This document shows, in pieces, positions 16,688 through 29,700 of a stretch of 64,000 bases of DNA (position 1 is the stretch's first letter; each line of letters begins with the position of its first letter). The DNA is taken from assembly GCF_037094685.1 (NCBI RefSeq), contig NZ_CP146614.1, forward strand, positions 248,001-312,000. Reading direction: 5' to 3'. This stretch comes from Massilia sp. METH4 (GTDB lineage: Bacteria; Pseudomonadota; Gammaproteobacteria; Burkholderiales; Burkholderiaceae_D). The position numbers were made by a program, and so were the translations under genes. The notes under the pieces were generated by a model, which was not told where the DNA came from, searched no databases, and saw only the letters and a program-made list of their open reading frames with translations.

Positions 16688-17893
16688 TCAGCCGGCCAGC
16701 GTTTCGCGTTCCGGGGTGGCGCTGATCTTGTGGATGGAGAGGTCGGCGCCGTCGAATTCCTGTTCGGGGTCGAGGCGCAGGCCGACGGTGGCCTTGAGGA
16801 CGCCGTACACCAGCGCTCCGCCGGCGACGGCGATGACGATGCCCAGCACCGTGCCGGCCAGTTGCGACATGAAGGAAACCCCGCCGAGCCCGCCCAGCGC
16901 GTGGCTGCCGAAGATGCCGGCCGCGATGCCGCCCCAGGCGCCGCACAGGCCGTGCAGCGGCCATACGCCCAGCACGTCGTCGATCTTCCAGCGGTTTTGC
17001 GCCAGCGTGAACATCACCACGAAGATGGCACCGGCCACCGCGCCGGTGGCCAGGGCGCCGAGCGGATGCATCAGGTCCGAGCCGGCGCACACGGCCACCA
17101 GGCCGGCCAACGGGCCGTTATGGACGAAGCCGGGGTCGTTCTTGCCCAGCACCAGCGCGGCCAGCGTGCCGCCCACCAGGGCCATCAGCGAGTTGACGGC
17201 GACCAGGCCATTGATCTTGTCCAGCGTCTGCGCGCTCATCACGTTGAAGCCGAACCAGCCCACCGCGAGGATCCAGGCGCCCAGCGCCAGGAACGGAATG
17301 TTCGAGGGCGGATGCGCGGCGATGCGGCCATCCTTGCCGTAGCGTCCGCGGCGCGCCCCCAGCAGCAGCACGGCCGGCAGCGCGGCCCAGCCGCCCACTG
17401 CATGCACGACGACGGAGCCGGCGAAGTCATGGAACGGCGCCCCGAACATGGATTCCAGTGCGGCCTGGATGCCGAACCGGTTGTTCCAGGCGATGCCTTC
17501 GAAGAAGGGATAGATGAAGCCCACCAGCAGCGCCGTGGCGATCATTTGCGGGTAGAACCTGGCGCGCTCGGCGATACCACCGGAAATGATGGCCGGGATG
17601 GCGGCCGCGAACGTCAGCAGGAAGAAGAACTTGACGAGGTTGTAGCCATTGTTGGCAACCAGCGTATCGGTGGGGCCGAAGAAGTGCACGCCGTACGCGA
17701 TGCCATAGCCCACCGCGAAGTACACGATGGTCGACACGGAAAAATCCACCAGTATCTTGACCAGTGCATTGACCTGGTTCTTCTTGCGCACGGTTCCCAG
17801 CTCGAGGAACGCAAACCCCGCATGCATCGCCAGCACCATGATGCCTCCCAGCAGGACAAACAAGGCATCGGCACCGCTCTTGAACGACTCCAT
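16688..17893 (-). CDS. amtB: Ammonium transporter (Amt/MEP/Rh)
   Basis: Inner-membrane ammonium channel of 401 aa with about eleven hydrophobic helices. Pore signatures are present: the acidic ammonium-site region FHDFAGSVVVH near residues 154-164 (first pore histidine), MHPLGALATG near 290, and WPLHGLCGAWGG near residue 325 (second pore histidine). Start set at ATG 17893 (MESFKSG) because AGGGAG lies about 10 nt upstream; the frame extends 11 codons further without a start signal. No glnK gene is adjacent. Upstream are a good sigma-54 promoter and an NtrC-type site, fitting nitrogen-limitation control. Confidence 0.95.
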   Translation of the reverse strand: MESFKSGADALFVLLGGIMVLAMHAGFAFLELGTVRKKNQVNALVKILVDFSVSTIVYFAVGYGIAYGVHFFGPTDTLVANNGYNLVKFFFLLTFAAAIPAIISGGIAERARFYPQMIATALLVGFIYPFFEGIAWNNRFGIQAALESMFGAPFHDFAGSVVVHAVGGWAALPAVLLLGARRGRYGKDGRIAAHPPSNIPFLALGAWILAVGWFGFNVMSAQTLDKINGLVAVNSLMALVGGTLAALVLGKNDPGFVHNGPLAGLVAVCAGSDLMHPLGALATGAVAGAIFVVMFTLAQNRWKIDDVLGVWPLHGLCGAWGGIAAGIFGSHALGGLGGVSFMSQLAGTVLGIVIAVAGGALVYGVLKATVGLRLDPEQEFDGADLSIHKISATPERETLAG

Positions 17894-17934
17894 CGACAGC
17901 CACTCCCTAACAAAGTGCAAAAGCACGCAGGGAG

Positions 17935-17950
17935 TGCAAGAACTGTGCCG
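17935..17950 (-). promoter_or_regulatory. Sigma-54 promoter of the ammonium transporter gene
   Basis: Read on the minus strand: CGGCAC-AGTTC-TTGCA. The consensus TGGCAC-N5-TTGCA is matched at every specified base except the first, with exact GG to GC spacing. It would give a start about 30 nt before the amt ATG. Confidence 0.8.
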
Positions 17951-18025
17951 TTATGGGGAGTGGAGTGCTTTGATGGTGCGCGATAGCGAACAAAGATGTT
18001 TCGCACCGTTATCGCCAGCTCATCA

Positions 18026-18040
18026 GCACTGGAGTGGTGC
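18026..18040. promoter_or_regulatory. NtrC binding site
   Basis: GCACT-GGAGT-GGTGC fits the NtrC dyad GCACC-N5-GGTGC with one mismatch. Its centre is about 110 bp upstream of the expected sigma-54 start, the usual enhancer distance. Confidence 0.65.
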
Positions 18041-18116
18041 GCTGACGCGCCAAAATGGGGCTCATCCATGGTGAGACAGGCTGCCGGGCGGCCGGGCTCG
18101 CGTCGGCGTATTGTGC

Positions 18117-18141
18117 GAGAGTCCGCCGAAGGCGGACTCTC
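18117..18141. terminator. 11-bp hairpin downstream of mqo
   Basis: GAGAGTCCGCC (18117-18127), loop GAA, GGCGGACTCTC (18131-18141). A perfect stem 32 bp past the mqo stop, but with no clear T-run on the minus strand. Confidence 0.5.
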
Positions 18142-18172
18142 TTGATTGCTGCACGGTGTCAGCGTGGCAGCG

Positions 18173-19891
18173 TTACAGCGCGATGTCGGACACTTTCTTC
18201 AGTTGCCCAGGTTGACCAACCGGCGCCGTGCCGCCAGCGAAGCCCTCCAGGCTTGGCGATGCGATCGCCAGCTGCAGTGTTTCCGCGGTGGCCGCCCAGG
18301 TCGCCGCCAGCAGTTGCACGTTCTCGTTGAGCTTTTTCCCGTAGGACGGCACGATCTCACGGATCTTTGCCTGCCAGGCGGCGGTCTTCACGCGATCCGG
18401 GAATGCTTTCTCCAGCAGCGACAGCATGATCGCCGGCGAGGTGGAGCCGCCTGGCGACGCGCCCAGCAATGCCGATACCGAGCGGTCTGCCGACACCACG
18501 ACTTCCGTACCGAGCTTCAATTGGCCGCCCTTGCCGGGAATGTCCTTGATGATCTGCACGCGCTGGCCGGCTTGCCACAGGCGCCAGTCTTCGTCCTTTG
18601 CCTCGGGCATGTAGCGGCGCAGCGCCGCCATCTTGTCTTCCCGGGACTGCTCCAGTTGCTCCGCCAGGTATTTCACCAGCGCGAATTCATGCACGCCTAC
18701 CTGGAGTTGCGGCAGGACGTTGGACGCCGTGGTGGCCTTGCCGATATCGAAGTACGAGCCGTTCTTGAGGAACTTGGTGGACCAGGTAGCGAATGGCCCG
18801 AACAGCAACACGGTCTTACCATCGAGCACGCGCGTATCCAGGTGCGGCACCGACATCGGAGGCGAACCCGTATCCGCCAGGCCGTACACCTTGGCCAGGT
18901 GGCGCGACGTGATTGCCGGATTGTCCGTGACGAGGAACTCGCCGCCGACCGGGAAGCCGGCGTACTGCTTCGCTTCCGGAATGCCGGTCCGCTGCAGCAG
19001 GGGCAGCGCGGCGCCGCCGGCACCGATGAAGAGGTGCCGCGCATCGACCGTCTGGATCTTGGAATCGTCGTTGACGTCGAAGGCCGACACGCGCCAGGAA
19101 CCATCGTCGTTGCGGGTGATGGAGCGCACCTCGTATCCGGTCGTGATACGGCTGCCGCGCGTCTCGCCGAGATGCTTGTAGAACTGGCGGGTGATCGACC
19201 CCAGGTTGACGTCGGTGCCGAGCGGCGAGCGGGTGGAGGTCACCACCTCGTCCGGCTTGCGGCCTTCCATCATGATCGGCACCCATGCGGCGATCTTGGC
19301 CGGATCGGTGGTCAGTTCCATGCCGGCGAACAGGGGCGAAGCCTTCAGCGCGGCGACGCGCTTTTGCATGAACTCGCGGTTCTCCTGGCCGAACACCAGG
19401 TTCATGTGCGGCGTCGAATTGATGAATTCGCGGGGATTGCCCAACACGCCCTTGCGCACCTGGTGCGCCCAGAACTGCCGCGAGATCTGGAACTTCTCGT
19501 TGATGTCGATCGCCTTGTCGATATGCACCTGCCCCTTGTCGTCCATCGGCGTGTAGTTCAGTTCGCAAAGCGCCGAGTGGCCGGTACCGGCATTGTTCCA
19601 GCCGTTGGAGCTTTCTTCGGCGACCTTGTCCAACCGTTCGAACACTTCAAACGTCCAGTTCGGTTCCAGCTCGGACAGATAGACACCGAGCGTCGCGCTC
19701 ATGATGCCGCCGCCGATCAGCAGCACGTCAACCTTGCGATCCGCCTTGTCGGCACGGTATTGGCCGCCGAATGCAACGGAAGCGCCGCCCAGTACGGCCG
19801 CGGTGCCGGCGGCGGCACCGAGGAATTTGCGGCGGGAGAAGCGCTTGCCCTTGGCAGGCGCTGCGGGAGTGTTGCGATGTTCTTGAGTCAT
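18173..19891 (-). CDS. mqo: Malate:quinone oxidoreductase with a Tat signal
   Basis: FAD-dependent peripheral membrane enzyme (572 aa) oxidising malate to oxaloacetate and reducing quinone. The FAD-binding motif is VDVLLIGGGIMSATLG near residues 54-69, followed by ESSNGWNNAGTGHSALCELNYTP near 90-112, characteristic of Mqo. Ahead of the catalytic domain sits SRRKFL (residues 19-24) plus a hydrophobic alanine/glycine run, a near-ideal twin-arginine signal not found in E. coli Mqo (548 aa). Start at ATG 19891 with GGAAGGA upstream. Monocistronic; the 432-bp upstream gap holds three hairpins. Export to the periplasmic face is an inference. Confidence 0.93.
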   Translation of the reverse strand: MTQEHRNTPAAPAKGKRFSRRKFLGAAAGTAAVLGGASVAFGGQYRADKADRKVDVLLIGGGIMSATLGVYLSELEPNWTFEVFERLDKVAEESSNGWNNAGTGHSALCELNYTPMDDKGQVHIDKAIDINEKFQISRQFWAHQVRKGVLGNPREFINSTPHMNLVFGQENREFMQKRVAALKASPLFAGMELTTDPAKIAAWVPIMMEGRKPDEVVTSTRSPLGTDVNLGSITRQFYKHLGETRGSRITTGYEVRSITRNDDGSWRVSAFDVNDDSKIQTVDARHLFIGAGGAALPLLQRTGIPEAKQYAGFPVGGEFLVTDNPAITSRHLAKVYGLADTGSPPMSVPHLDTRVLDGKTVLLFGPFATWSTKFLKNGSYFDIGKATTASNVLPQLQVGVHEFALVKYLAEQLEQSREDKMAALRRYMPEAKDEDWRLWQAGQRVQIIKDIPGKGGQLKLGTEVVVSADRSVSALLGASPGGSTSPAIMLSLLEKAFPDRVKTAAWQAKIREIVPSYGKKLNENVQLLAATWAATAETLQLAIASPSLEGFAGGTAPVGQPGQLKKVSDIAL

Positions 19892-20323
19892 GGCATGGGT
19901 CCTTCCAGGAATCATTGAAAGCGGCAGCCCACCGTCCCTGGGGGCGGTGCGCACGCGAGCTGACGTGTTCGGAATTGCTTATCCAACGACGGCATGGCGA
20001 ACATGCCGTGTCAGGGCGGGACTATCGTCCCGCATTGAGCAGAGTGTTTGTCAGGTCCAGCGGCAGGGGTTCCCTGCCGGCGCCGCGAAGAGCGCTTTGG
20101 GTAGCTGGCTGATCAGGCAGCCAAACTGGCCATTTTCGAACTCTTCAAATGCTTGCATGGGCTTGCAACGGGCGGTGCTTCGACGCTGAAGCAGCGATCA
20201 TACTTGCCTGGGGACTATGAACCAATGAGGGTTTTTGCGTAGCGCCGCGATCTACCGGCGTGACGTGCCAGCCACCGACCGGCGGAAAGGATGTCGCGGT
20301 GGTCGCGGCGGACAGGCGCGTTG
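19892..20323 (-). other. Gene-free 432-bp region upstream of mqo with three hairpins
   Basis: No credible gene. Three perfect hairpins occur in 91 bp: ACGGCATG/CATGCCGT (19989-20009), GCGGGAC/GTCCCGC (20016-20033) and CGGCAGGG/CCCTGCCG (20061-20079). They would lie in the mqo leader if transcription starts upstream of 20079. No obvious promoter could be chosen by eye. Confidence 0.5.
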
Positions 20324-20677
20324 TCAGGGGCGGGCGGGCTTGGCGGGCTTGGCGGGTTCCTCGGCCGGCGGCGGGGCCGGCGTGGCGCCGTCGCCCGGGA
20401 TCTGGCCCTTGCGCAGGATTTGCACGTAGATTTCGTTCTGCTTGATCATCGACAGCTCGTAGCGCGCGCGTTCTTCCACGGCACCGGTGCCATCCTTCAG
20501 GTCGCGCACCTCGGAGTCGAGCTTGGCATTGCGCTGCCGCAGTTGCTCGTTTTTCGCGTGGGCGGCTTCCACCTGCTGCTCCAGGTCCTGCACGCGCAGC
20601 CATCCGCCCTTCCCCAGCCATAATGGATATTGAATCAACAGCAGCAGGGCCGCCAGGGCAAGGGTGATCAGACGCAT
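20324..20677 (-). CDS. ftsB: Cell division protein FtsB
   Basis: Bitopic inner-membrane divisome protein of 117 aa that forms the FtsQLB complex. It has one N-terminal membrane helix (about residues 3-20), a periplasmic coiled coil ([29 protein letters not shown] split over about residues 31-60), the [21 protein letters not shown] block near 69-89, and a low-complexity Pro/Ala/Lys tail (about 97-117). The ATG at 20677 was chosen over a TTG two codons earlier; there is no clear ribosome-binding site. It follows eno by 61 bp with a hairpin between, an order widely conserved in proteobacteria. Confidence 0.92.
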   Translation of the reverse strand: MRLITLALAALLLLIQYPLWLGKGGWLRVQDLEQQVEAAHAKNEQLRQRNAKLDSEVRDLKDGTGAVEERARYELSMIKQNEIYVQILRKGQIPGDGATPAPPPAEEPAKPAKPARP

Positions 20678-20688
20678 AGACAATAAAG

Positions 20689-20713
20689 AACCGGCCGGGA
20701 GTTCCGGCCGGTT
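20689..20713 (-). terminator. Hairpin between eno and ftsB
   Basis: AACCGGCCGG (20689-20698) and CCGGCCGGTT (20704-20713) form a perfect 10-bp stem with a 5-nt loop. On the minus strand it is followed by CTTTATT and then, 12 bp on, the ftsB ATG. It may attenuate read-through from eno into ftsB. Confidence 0.5.
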
Positions 20714-20738
20714 GTAGTGGTGATTACTTCAGACGCAG

Positions 20739-22129
<1,391 letters not shown>

Positions 22130-22194
22130 GCGTAACAGAGGATGGCCTCGGAGGGAAGCGCGGCGGGGCTGTCGATACTCTTAAAGGGCCACTG

Positions 22195-22233
22195 AAAAAC
22201 AAAAAACCCAACGGCAGAAAACTGCCGTTGGGT
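22195..22233 (-). terminator. Strong intrinsic terminator after kdsA
   Basis: On the minus strand ACCCAACGGCAG pairs with CTGCCGTTGGGT around TTTT (arms at 22222-22233 and 22206-22217), followed by TTTTTTGTTTTT. A perfect 12-bp stem, 37 bp beyond the kdsA stop. Confidence 0.92.
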
Positions 22234-22270
22234 CCTCGTGCGGCCAGCCAGACGCAGGCTCAAAAACGGA

Positions 22271-24963
<2,693 letters not shown>

Positions 24964-24979
24964 TCAACAGGAGGCGACC

Positions 24980-25459
24980 ATGAGTTTCGAACGCGATGGA
25001 TACGGCAACTACGTCGACCAGGGCCACCAGGGGCCGGGGCCGCGCCTGATGGGCGCCGACACGCTGATCGGCGACCACATCCACAATATGCAGGATGAAC
25101 ACCTGGGCACCGTGAAGGAAATCATGCTCGACATGCAGAGCGGCCGGGTCGCCTACGTGGTGATGGCATCGGGCGGCGTGCTGACGATCGGCGAAAAGCT
25201 GTTCGCGATTCCCTGGGAAGCGCTGGCGCTGGACACGGCCAACCACCAGCTGCGCCTGAACATCGACAAGGACCGCATCGAGAATGCCCCGGGCTTCGAC
25301 AAGGACCGCTGGCCCGACATGGCCAACCAGGCCTGGCAGACGGAAGTCCACAATTACTATGGAACGAGCGGCAGCACCGGCCTCGGCGGTGGCATGGGTG
25401 CCGGCAGCGCTTCCACCAGCAGCTCGCCGCTGGGTCACGACTCCGGCCGCGTGCTCTGA
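24980..25459 (+). CDS. PRC-barrel domain protein (first paralogue)
   Basis: A 159-aa soluble protein with one PRC-barrel domain (about residues 18-100; MGADTLIGD, LGTVKEIMLDMQSGRVAYVV, LFAIPWEAL) and a Gly/Ser-rich tail of about 35 residues. The segment NAPGFDKDRWPDMA (about 96-109) is shared with the paralogue at 50528. Start at ATG 24980 with a perfect AGGAGG 7 nt upstream. Such proteins are often stress-associated in proteobacteria, but no biochemical role can be assigned. Monocistronic, closed by a UUCG-loop terminator. Confidence 0.85.
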   Translation: MSFERDGYGNYVDQGHQGPGPRLMGADTLIGDHIHNMQDEHLGTVKEIMLDMQSGRVAYVVMASGGVLTIGEKLFAIPWEALALDTANHQLRLNIDKDRIENAPGFDKDRWPDMANQAWQTEVHNYYGTSGSTGLGGGMGAGSASTSSSPLGHDSGRVL

Positions 25460-25548
25460 TGGCATGACGGGCCGCTGGCCGGCCCCGTCATCTCCCTTGC
25501 CGGTTGTGTCCTGCGCGGGCCGCCGGCTTCGGCCATAACCCGGCCGCA

Positions 25549-25580
25549 ACGCGAGCTCCTTCGGGAGCTCGCGTCTTTTT
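25549..25580 (+). terminator. Intrinsic terminator with UUCG tetraloop
   Basis: ACGCGAGCTCC (25549-25559), TTCG loop, GGAGCTCGCGT (25564-25574), then CTTTTT. It lies 90 bp beyond the PRC-barrel gene and just touches the stop codon of the convergent GNAT gene. Confidence 0.9.
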
Positions 25581-26049
25581 ACGGTCCCTTCACCCACCGC
25601 ATCGGCACGTCGACGATGCCATCGTGCTCGATCCGCTCGGCCTCCTGCACGAAGCCAAGGCGGCGGTACCATCCCACTGCCCGTCCGGCGGCTTTTACCG
25701 TGAAATTGCCGGGATTGCCCCGCGCCATTGCATCATCGCGCGCCAGTTCCCACAGGCGCTGGCCGAGGCCCTGGCCGTGCAGCGCTTCCTTGATGAACAG
25801 GTGGAACAGGTGCGTGTTGTCGCGCACGGCGACGACGCCTACCAGCTCATCGCCACGCAGTGCGACGTGGTAGCGGAAGGACTCCTGGGCCAGGTAGCGC
25901 CGCTGGGCATCGATGCCGACATTGGCGATGAACTGCTCCGCCCCCAGCCCTTGCGGATGCACGGTCAGGAACGGCAGCAGGTCCTTGATGAGGGAACCGA
26001 TCGCATGCGCGTCGGCGACGGTGGCGGGGCGTATTGTCAAATTGTCCAT
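25579..26049 (-). CDS. GNAT family N-acetyltransferase
   Basis: Small acetyl-CoA-dependent acetyltransferase of 156 aa with the full GNAT fold. Motif A is LFIKEALHGQGLGQRLWEL near residues 84-102 (the Q-x-x-G-x-G/A pyrophosphate loop), and motif B is AVGWYRRLGFVQEAERIE near 124-141. The acceptor substrate is unknown. ATG 26049 was chosen; a GTG two codons earlier is equally possible and neither has a strong ribosome-binding site. Monocistronic, convergent with the PRC-barrel gene. Confidence 0.85.
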   Translation of the reverse strand: MDNLTIRPATVADAHAIGSLIKDLLPFLTVHPQGLGAEQFIANVGIDAQRRYLAQESFRYHVALRGDELVGVVAVRDNTHLFHLFIKEALHGQGLGQRLWELARDDAMARGNPGNFTVKAAGRAVGWYRRLGFVQEAERIEHDGIVDVPMRWVKGP

Positions 26050-26147
26050 CGGCACATTGTGCCAGCAAAGGCCGATGGAGGAAACGTTCAGTGCACCCGG
26101 AGCGGGCGGCGCGGCATCGCCTGCCGTGCGCCCGCCACGATGTCGAT

Positions 26148-26591
26148 TCAGTCCGCCACGGTCCAGTCGACCGTGCCCTGCCCGGCATCCTTCACCTGCC
26201 GCAAGCCGTCGACCAGCCGCGCCAGCGCGGCGTCGGGCACGAGGGCGCGCCCGGTCGTCGGCTGGTAGCCGCCGTCGCCGGACGGCAAGGCGATGGTGCA
26301 GTAGAAGAGGAAGTTCGGCGCCACGTAGTCGTCGAAACCGAGGATGACACGGGCCTCGTCCGGCATGCCGAATGGCAGCGCGCCGGCGGCGGGCGAGTTG
26401 TGCGCGGCGATCTTGGCGAACACGTCGTGCAGGTTTTCCAGTTCGCCTTCGCGCAGTGAAATCGGCGCGGTCAGCGATTCGCCGCCTTCGTCCACCATCG
26501 TGAACCGGGCGGCCCTGGCGTTTTCCGGGAACGGGTCGACTTCGATGCGCAGCGTGGTCAGCACGCGTTCATCCGCCTCTGGCTGGTTCAT
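26148..26591 (-). CDS. Conserved-looking hypothetical protein
   Basis: I do not recognise this 147-aa protein. It is acidic and soluble, with no signal peptide, membrane segment or known motif; it contains a long central stretch rich in hydrophobic/acidic alternation (FDDYVAPNFLFYCTIALP) suggesting a small mixed alpha/beta fold. Codon use is like its neighbours and the ATG at 26591 has a good AGGAGG 8 nt upstream, so it is very likely a real gene. It lies 120 bp downstream of dnaE2 on the same strand, separated by a short tandem repeat. Confidence 0.7.
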   Translation of the reverse strand: MNQPEADERVLTTLRIEVDPFPENARAARFTMVDEGGESLTAPISLREGELENLHDVFAKIAAHNSPAAGALPFGMPDEARVILGFDDYVAPNFLFYCTIALPSGDGGYQPTTGRALVPDAALARLVDGLRQVKDAGQGTVDWTVAD

Positions 26592-26619
26592 GGCTTTTCC
26601 TCCTTGTATTGGTAATAAG

Positions 26620-26680
26620 TTCGCGGTAATGGATTCGTGGTGATTGGGTCGCGGTGATTGATTCGCGGTGATTGGTTCGC
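26620..26680. repeat. Four imperfect 13-15-bp tandem repeats
   Basis: Copies of TTCGCGGTGATTGG start at about 26620, 26634, 26648 and 26662 with small variations, followed by a partial TTCGC. They fill most of the gap between dnaE2 and the hypothetical gene. Confidence 0.75.
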
Positions 26681-26711
26681 TATGTTACCCCCGAAGTCCG
26701 CCCTCCGGCAC

Positions 26712-29700
26712 TCAACAGAAGTCGCGGCTCGATGTGGGCAGGCTGCCCAGCAGCGGCGACAGGTCGACCAGCCGCTTGGCCACCAGGTGCCGCACGATGC
26801 CTTCCTGCTGCCACACGCCGTATACGCCCAGCAGCGAGGCGCCCAGCACCTCGCGCCGGAATTTGTCCACGAGGTCGGGCCAGACGATCACGTTGACGTT
26901 GCCCGTCTCGTCCTCGATCGTGATGAACAGCACGCCCTTCGCCGTGCCGGGCCGCTGCCGCACCGTGACGATGCCGGCGCCGCGCGCCAGCTGGCCATCG
27001 GCGAACGTGTTCAGCACCTCGGCCGGCAGGAAGCGCTTTTGCAGCAGTTGCGGGCGCAGCAGGGCCAGCGGGTGCCGGCCCAGGGTCAGGCCGTGCGAGC
27101 GGTAGTCGCCCACGATGTCGTCGCCTTCGCTGGGCGCGCGCAGCGCCGGGGTGTCCTCGACCGGTTCGGTGGGGCGCAGCAAGTCCTTGTCCGGCACCGC
27201 GCCGACCGCTTCCCACAATGCCTGCCGTCGGTTGCCGGCCAGGCTGCGCAGGGCATTGGCGCCGGCCAGCACCTGCAGGTCGTGGCGGTCCAGCTGGGCG
27301 CGGCGCGCCAGGTCGGCCACGCTGTCGAACGCGCGCAGCGCGCGCGTCTGCTCGATACGCTCCGCGGTCTCGGCACGCATGCCGCGCAGCAGCGACATGC
27401 CCAGGCGCACCGCAGGCTGCAAGCCTTCGCCCTTCTCTTCCAGCGCCGAATCCCAGCCGCTCACGGTGATGTCGATCGGCCGCACTTCCACGCCGTGCCG
27501 CTTGGCATCCTGCACCAGCTGCGACGGCCCATAAAAACCCATCGGCTGGCTGTTGAGCAGCGCGCACAGGAAGGCGGCCGGTTCGTGGCACTTGATCCAG
27601 GAACTCACATAGGTCAGCAGCGCGAAGCTGGCGGCGTGCGATTCGGGGAAGCCGTATTCGCCGAAGCCCTGGATCTGCTCGCAGATGCGCTCGGCGAACT
27701 CGATGTCGTAGCCCCGGTCGGTCATGCCCTGGATGATGCGGCCGCGGTATTTGTCCATGCCGCCCTTGCGCTTCCACGCGGCCATGGCGCGGCGCAGCTG
27801 GTCCGCCTCGCCTGCCGAGAAGCCGGCCGCGATCATCGCCACCTGCATCACCTGCTCCTGGAAGATCGGCACGCCGAGCGTGCGTTGCAGCGCCGCCTCC
27901 AGGCCTTCCGGGTAATCGACCAGCGAAGGGTCGAGGCGGCGCTGCAGGTAGGGGTGCACCATGCCGCCCTGGATCGGGCCGGGCCGCACCAGCGCCACCT
28001 CGATCACCAGGTCGTAGAAGCGGCGCGGGCGCAGCCGCGGCAGCATCGTCATCTGCGCGCGCGACTCGATCTGGAACACGCCCACGGTGTCGGCCTCGCA
28101 CATCATGTCGTAGGTGGCGGTGTCGTCGCGCGGCACGTCCTGCATGCGGAATTGCTCGCCGCGGCGCTGGCCGATCAGGTCCAGGGCGCGGCGCAGCGCG
28201 GACAGCATGCCCAGCGCCAGCACGTCCACTTTCAACAGGCCCAGTTCCTCCAGGTCGTCCTTGTCCCACTGGATCACGCTGCGGTCCTTCATCGTGGCGT
28301 TCTCGATGGGCACCAGGCGCGAGAGCTTGTCCTGGGCGATGACGAAGCCGCCCACGTGCTGCGACAGGTGGCGCGGGAAGCCCAGCATCTTCTGCGCCAG
28401 GCTGGCCCACTGGTTGGCCAGTGGCGAATCGGGATCGAGCCCGCATTCGGCAAAGCGGTTCAGCAGTTCATGCTTGCTGTCGAACCAGTGGTGCGACTTG
28501 GCCACCTTCTCGACGATGGCCAGGTCCACGCCGAGCGCCTTGCCCGCGTCACGCAGCGCGCTCTTGGGGCGGTAGCAGATCACGGTGGCGGCCAGCGCGG
28601 CGCGGTGCCGCCCATATTTCGCGTAGATGTACTGGATCACCTCCTCGCGGCGCTGGTGCTCGAAGTCCACGTCGATGTCCGGCGGCTCGTCGCGCTCGCG
28701 CGAGATGAAGCGGCCCATCAGCAGCGTGCTCTCGGCCGGGTTCACCTCGGTGATGCCGAGGCAGTAGCACACGGCACTGTTTGCCGCCGAGCCGCGGCCC
28801 TGGCACAGGATGTCCTGCGAGCGGGCGAAGCGCACGATGTCGTACACGGTGAGGAAGAAGTACTCGTACTTGAGCTCGGCGATCAGTTCCAGCTCTTCCT
28901 CGACCTGCTGCTGCACCTTGGCCGGAATGCCGCCGGGATAGCGGATGTGCGCACTCAGGTACGTTTCCTGCCGCAGGTAGGACGATGGCGTGTGCCCCTC
29001 GGGGATCAATTCGTTGGGGTATTCGTAGCGCAGCTCGTCCAGCGAGAACGCGCACATGCCCGCGATGCGCACCGTTTCCTCCAGCGCCGCGCGCGGGTAG
29101 ACGTTGGCCAGCCGCACCCGCGAGCGCAGGTGCTGCTCGGCGTTCTGCGCCAGCGCGTAGCCGCATTCGGCCACCGGCTTGCCGAGGCGGATCGCCGACA
29201 GCGTATCGTGCAGGGGCTTGCGCGAGCGCACGTGCATGCACACCTGCCCCGCCGCGACGACAGGCAGCCGGTGCTGCGCCGCCACTTCCTCGATGCTTTG
29301 CCGGTGACCTTCGTCGAACGCGCGCTGCAACAGGGTGAGGCCGAGCCAGGCGCGCTCGCCGAACGTGGCCGCTATCCAGGCCGCCTGGGCATGCAGCCTG
29401 TCGACGTCCGCCGGCTCCCACACGGGATACGAAGGCAACACGATCAGCAGGCAGTCGGGCAGGCCGCGCAGGTGCGTCCGCTCGGGCGGCGGCGCCGCGA
29501 AGTCATCGGGGAGCAGCAGGTATTCGCCCTTGGCGGCGCGCGTGCGGCCCAGCGTGATCATCTCCGAGAGGTTGCCGTAGCCGTTGCGGTTCTGCGCGAT
29601 GGCCAGCAGCGACAGCGCCTCGCTGCCATCCTTGTTCGACAGGCGGAACCAGCTGCCGATGCGGAGATTGGCATGCCAGCCGGCCCCCTTCGCCTCGCCA

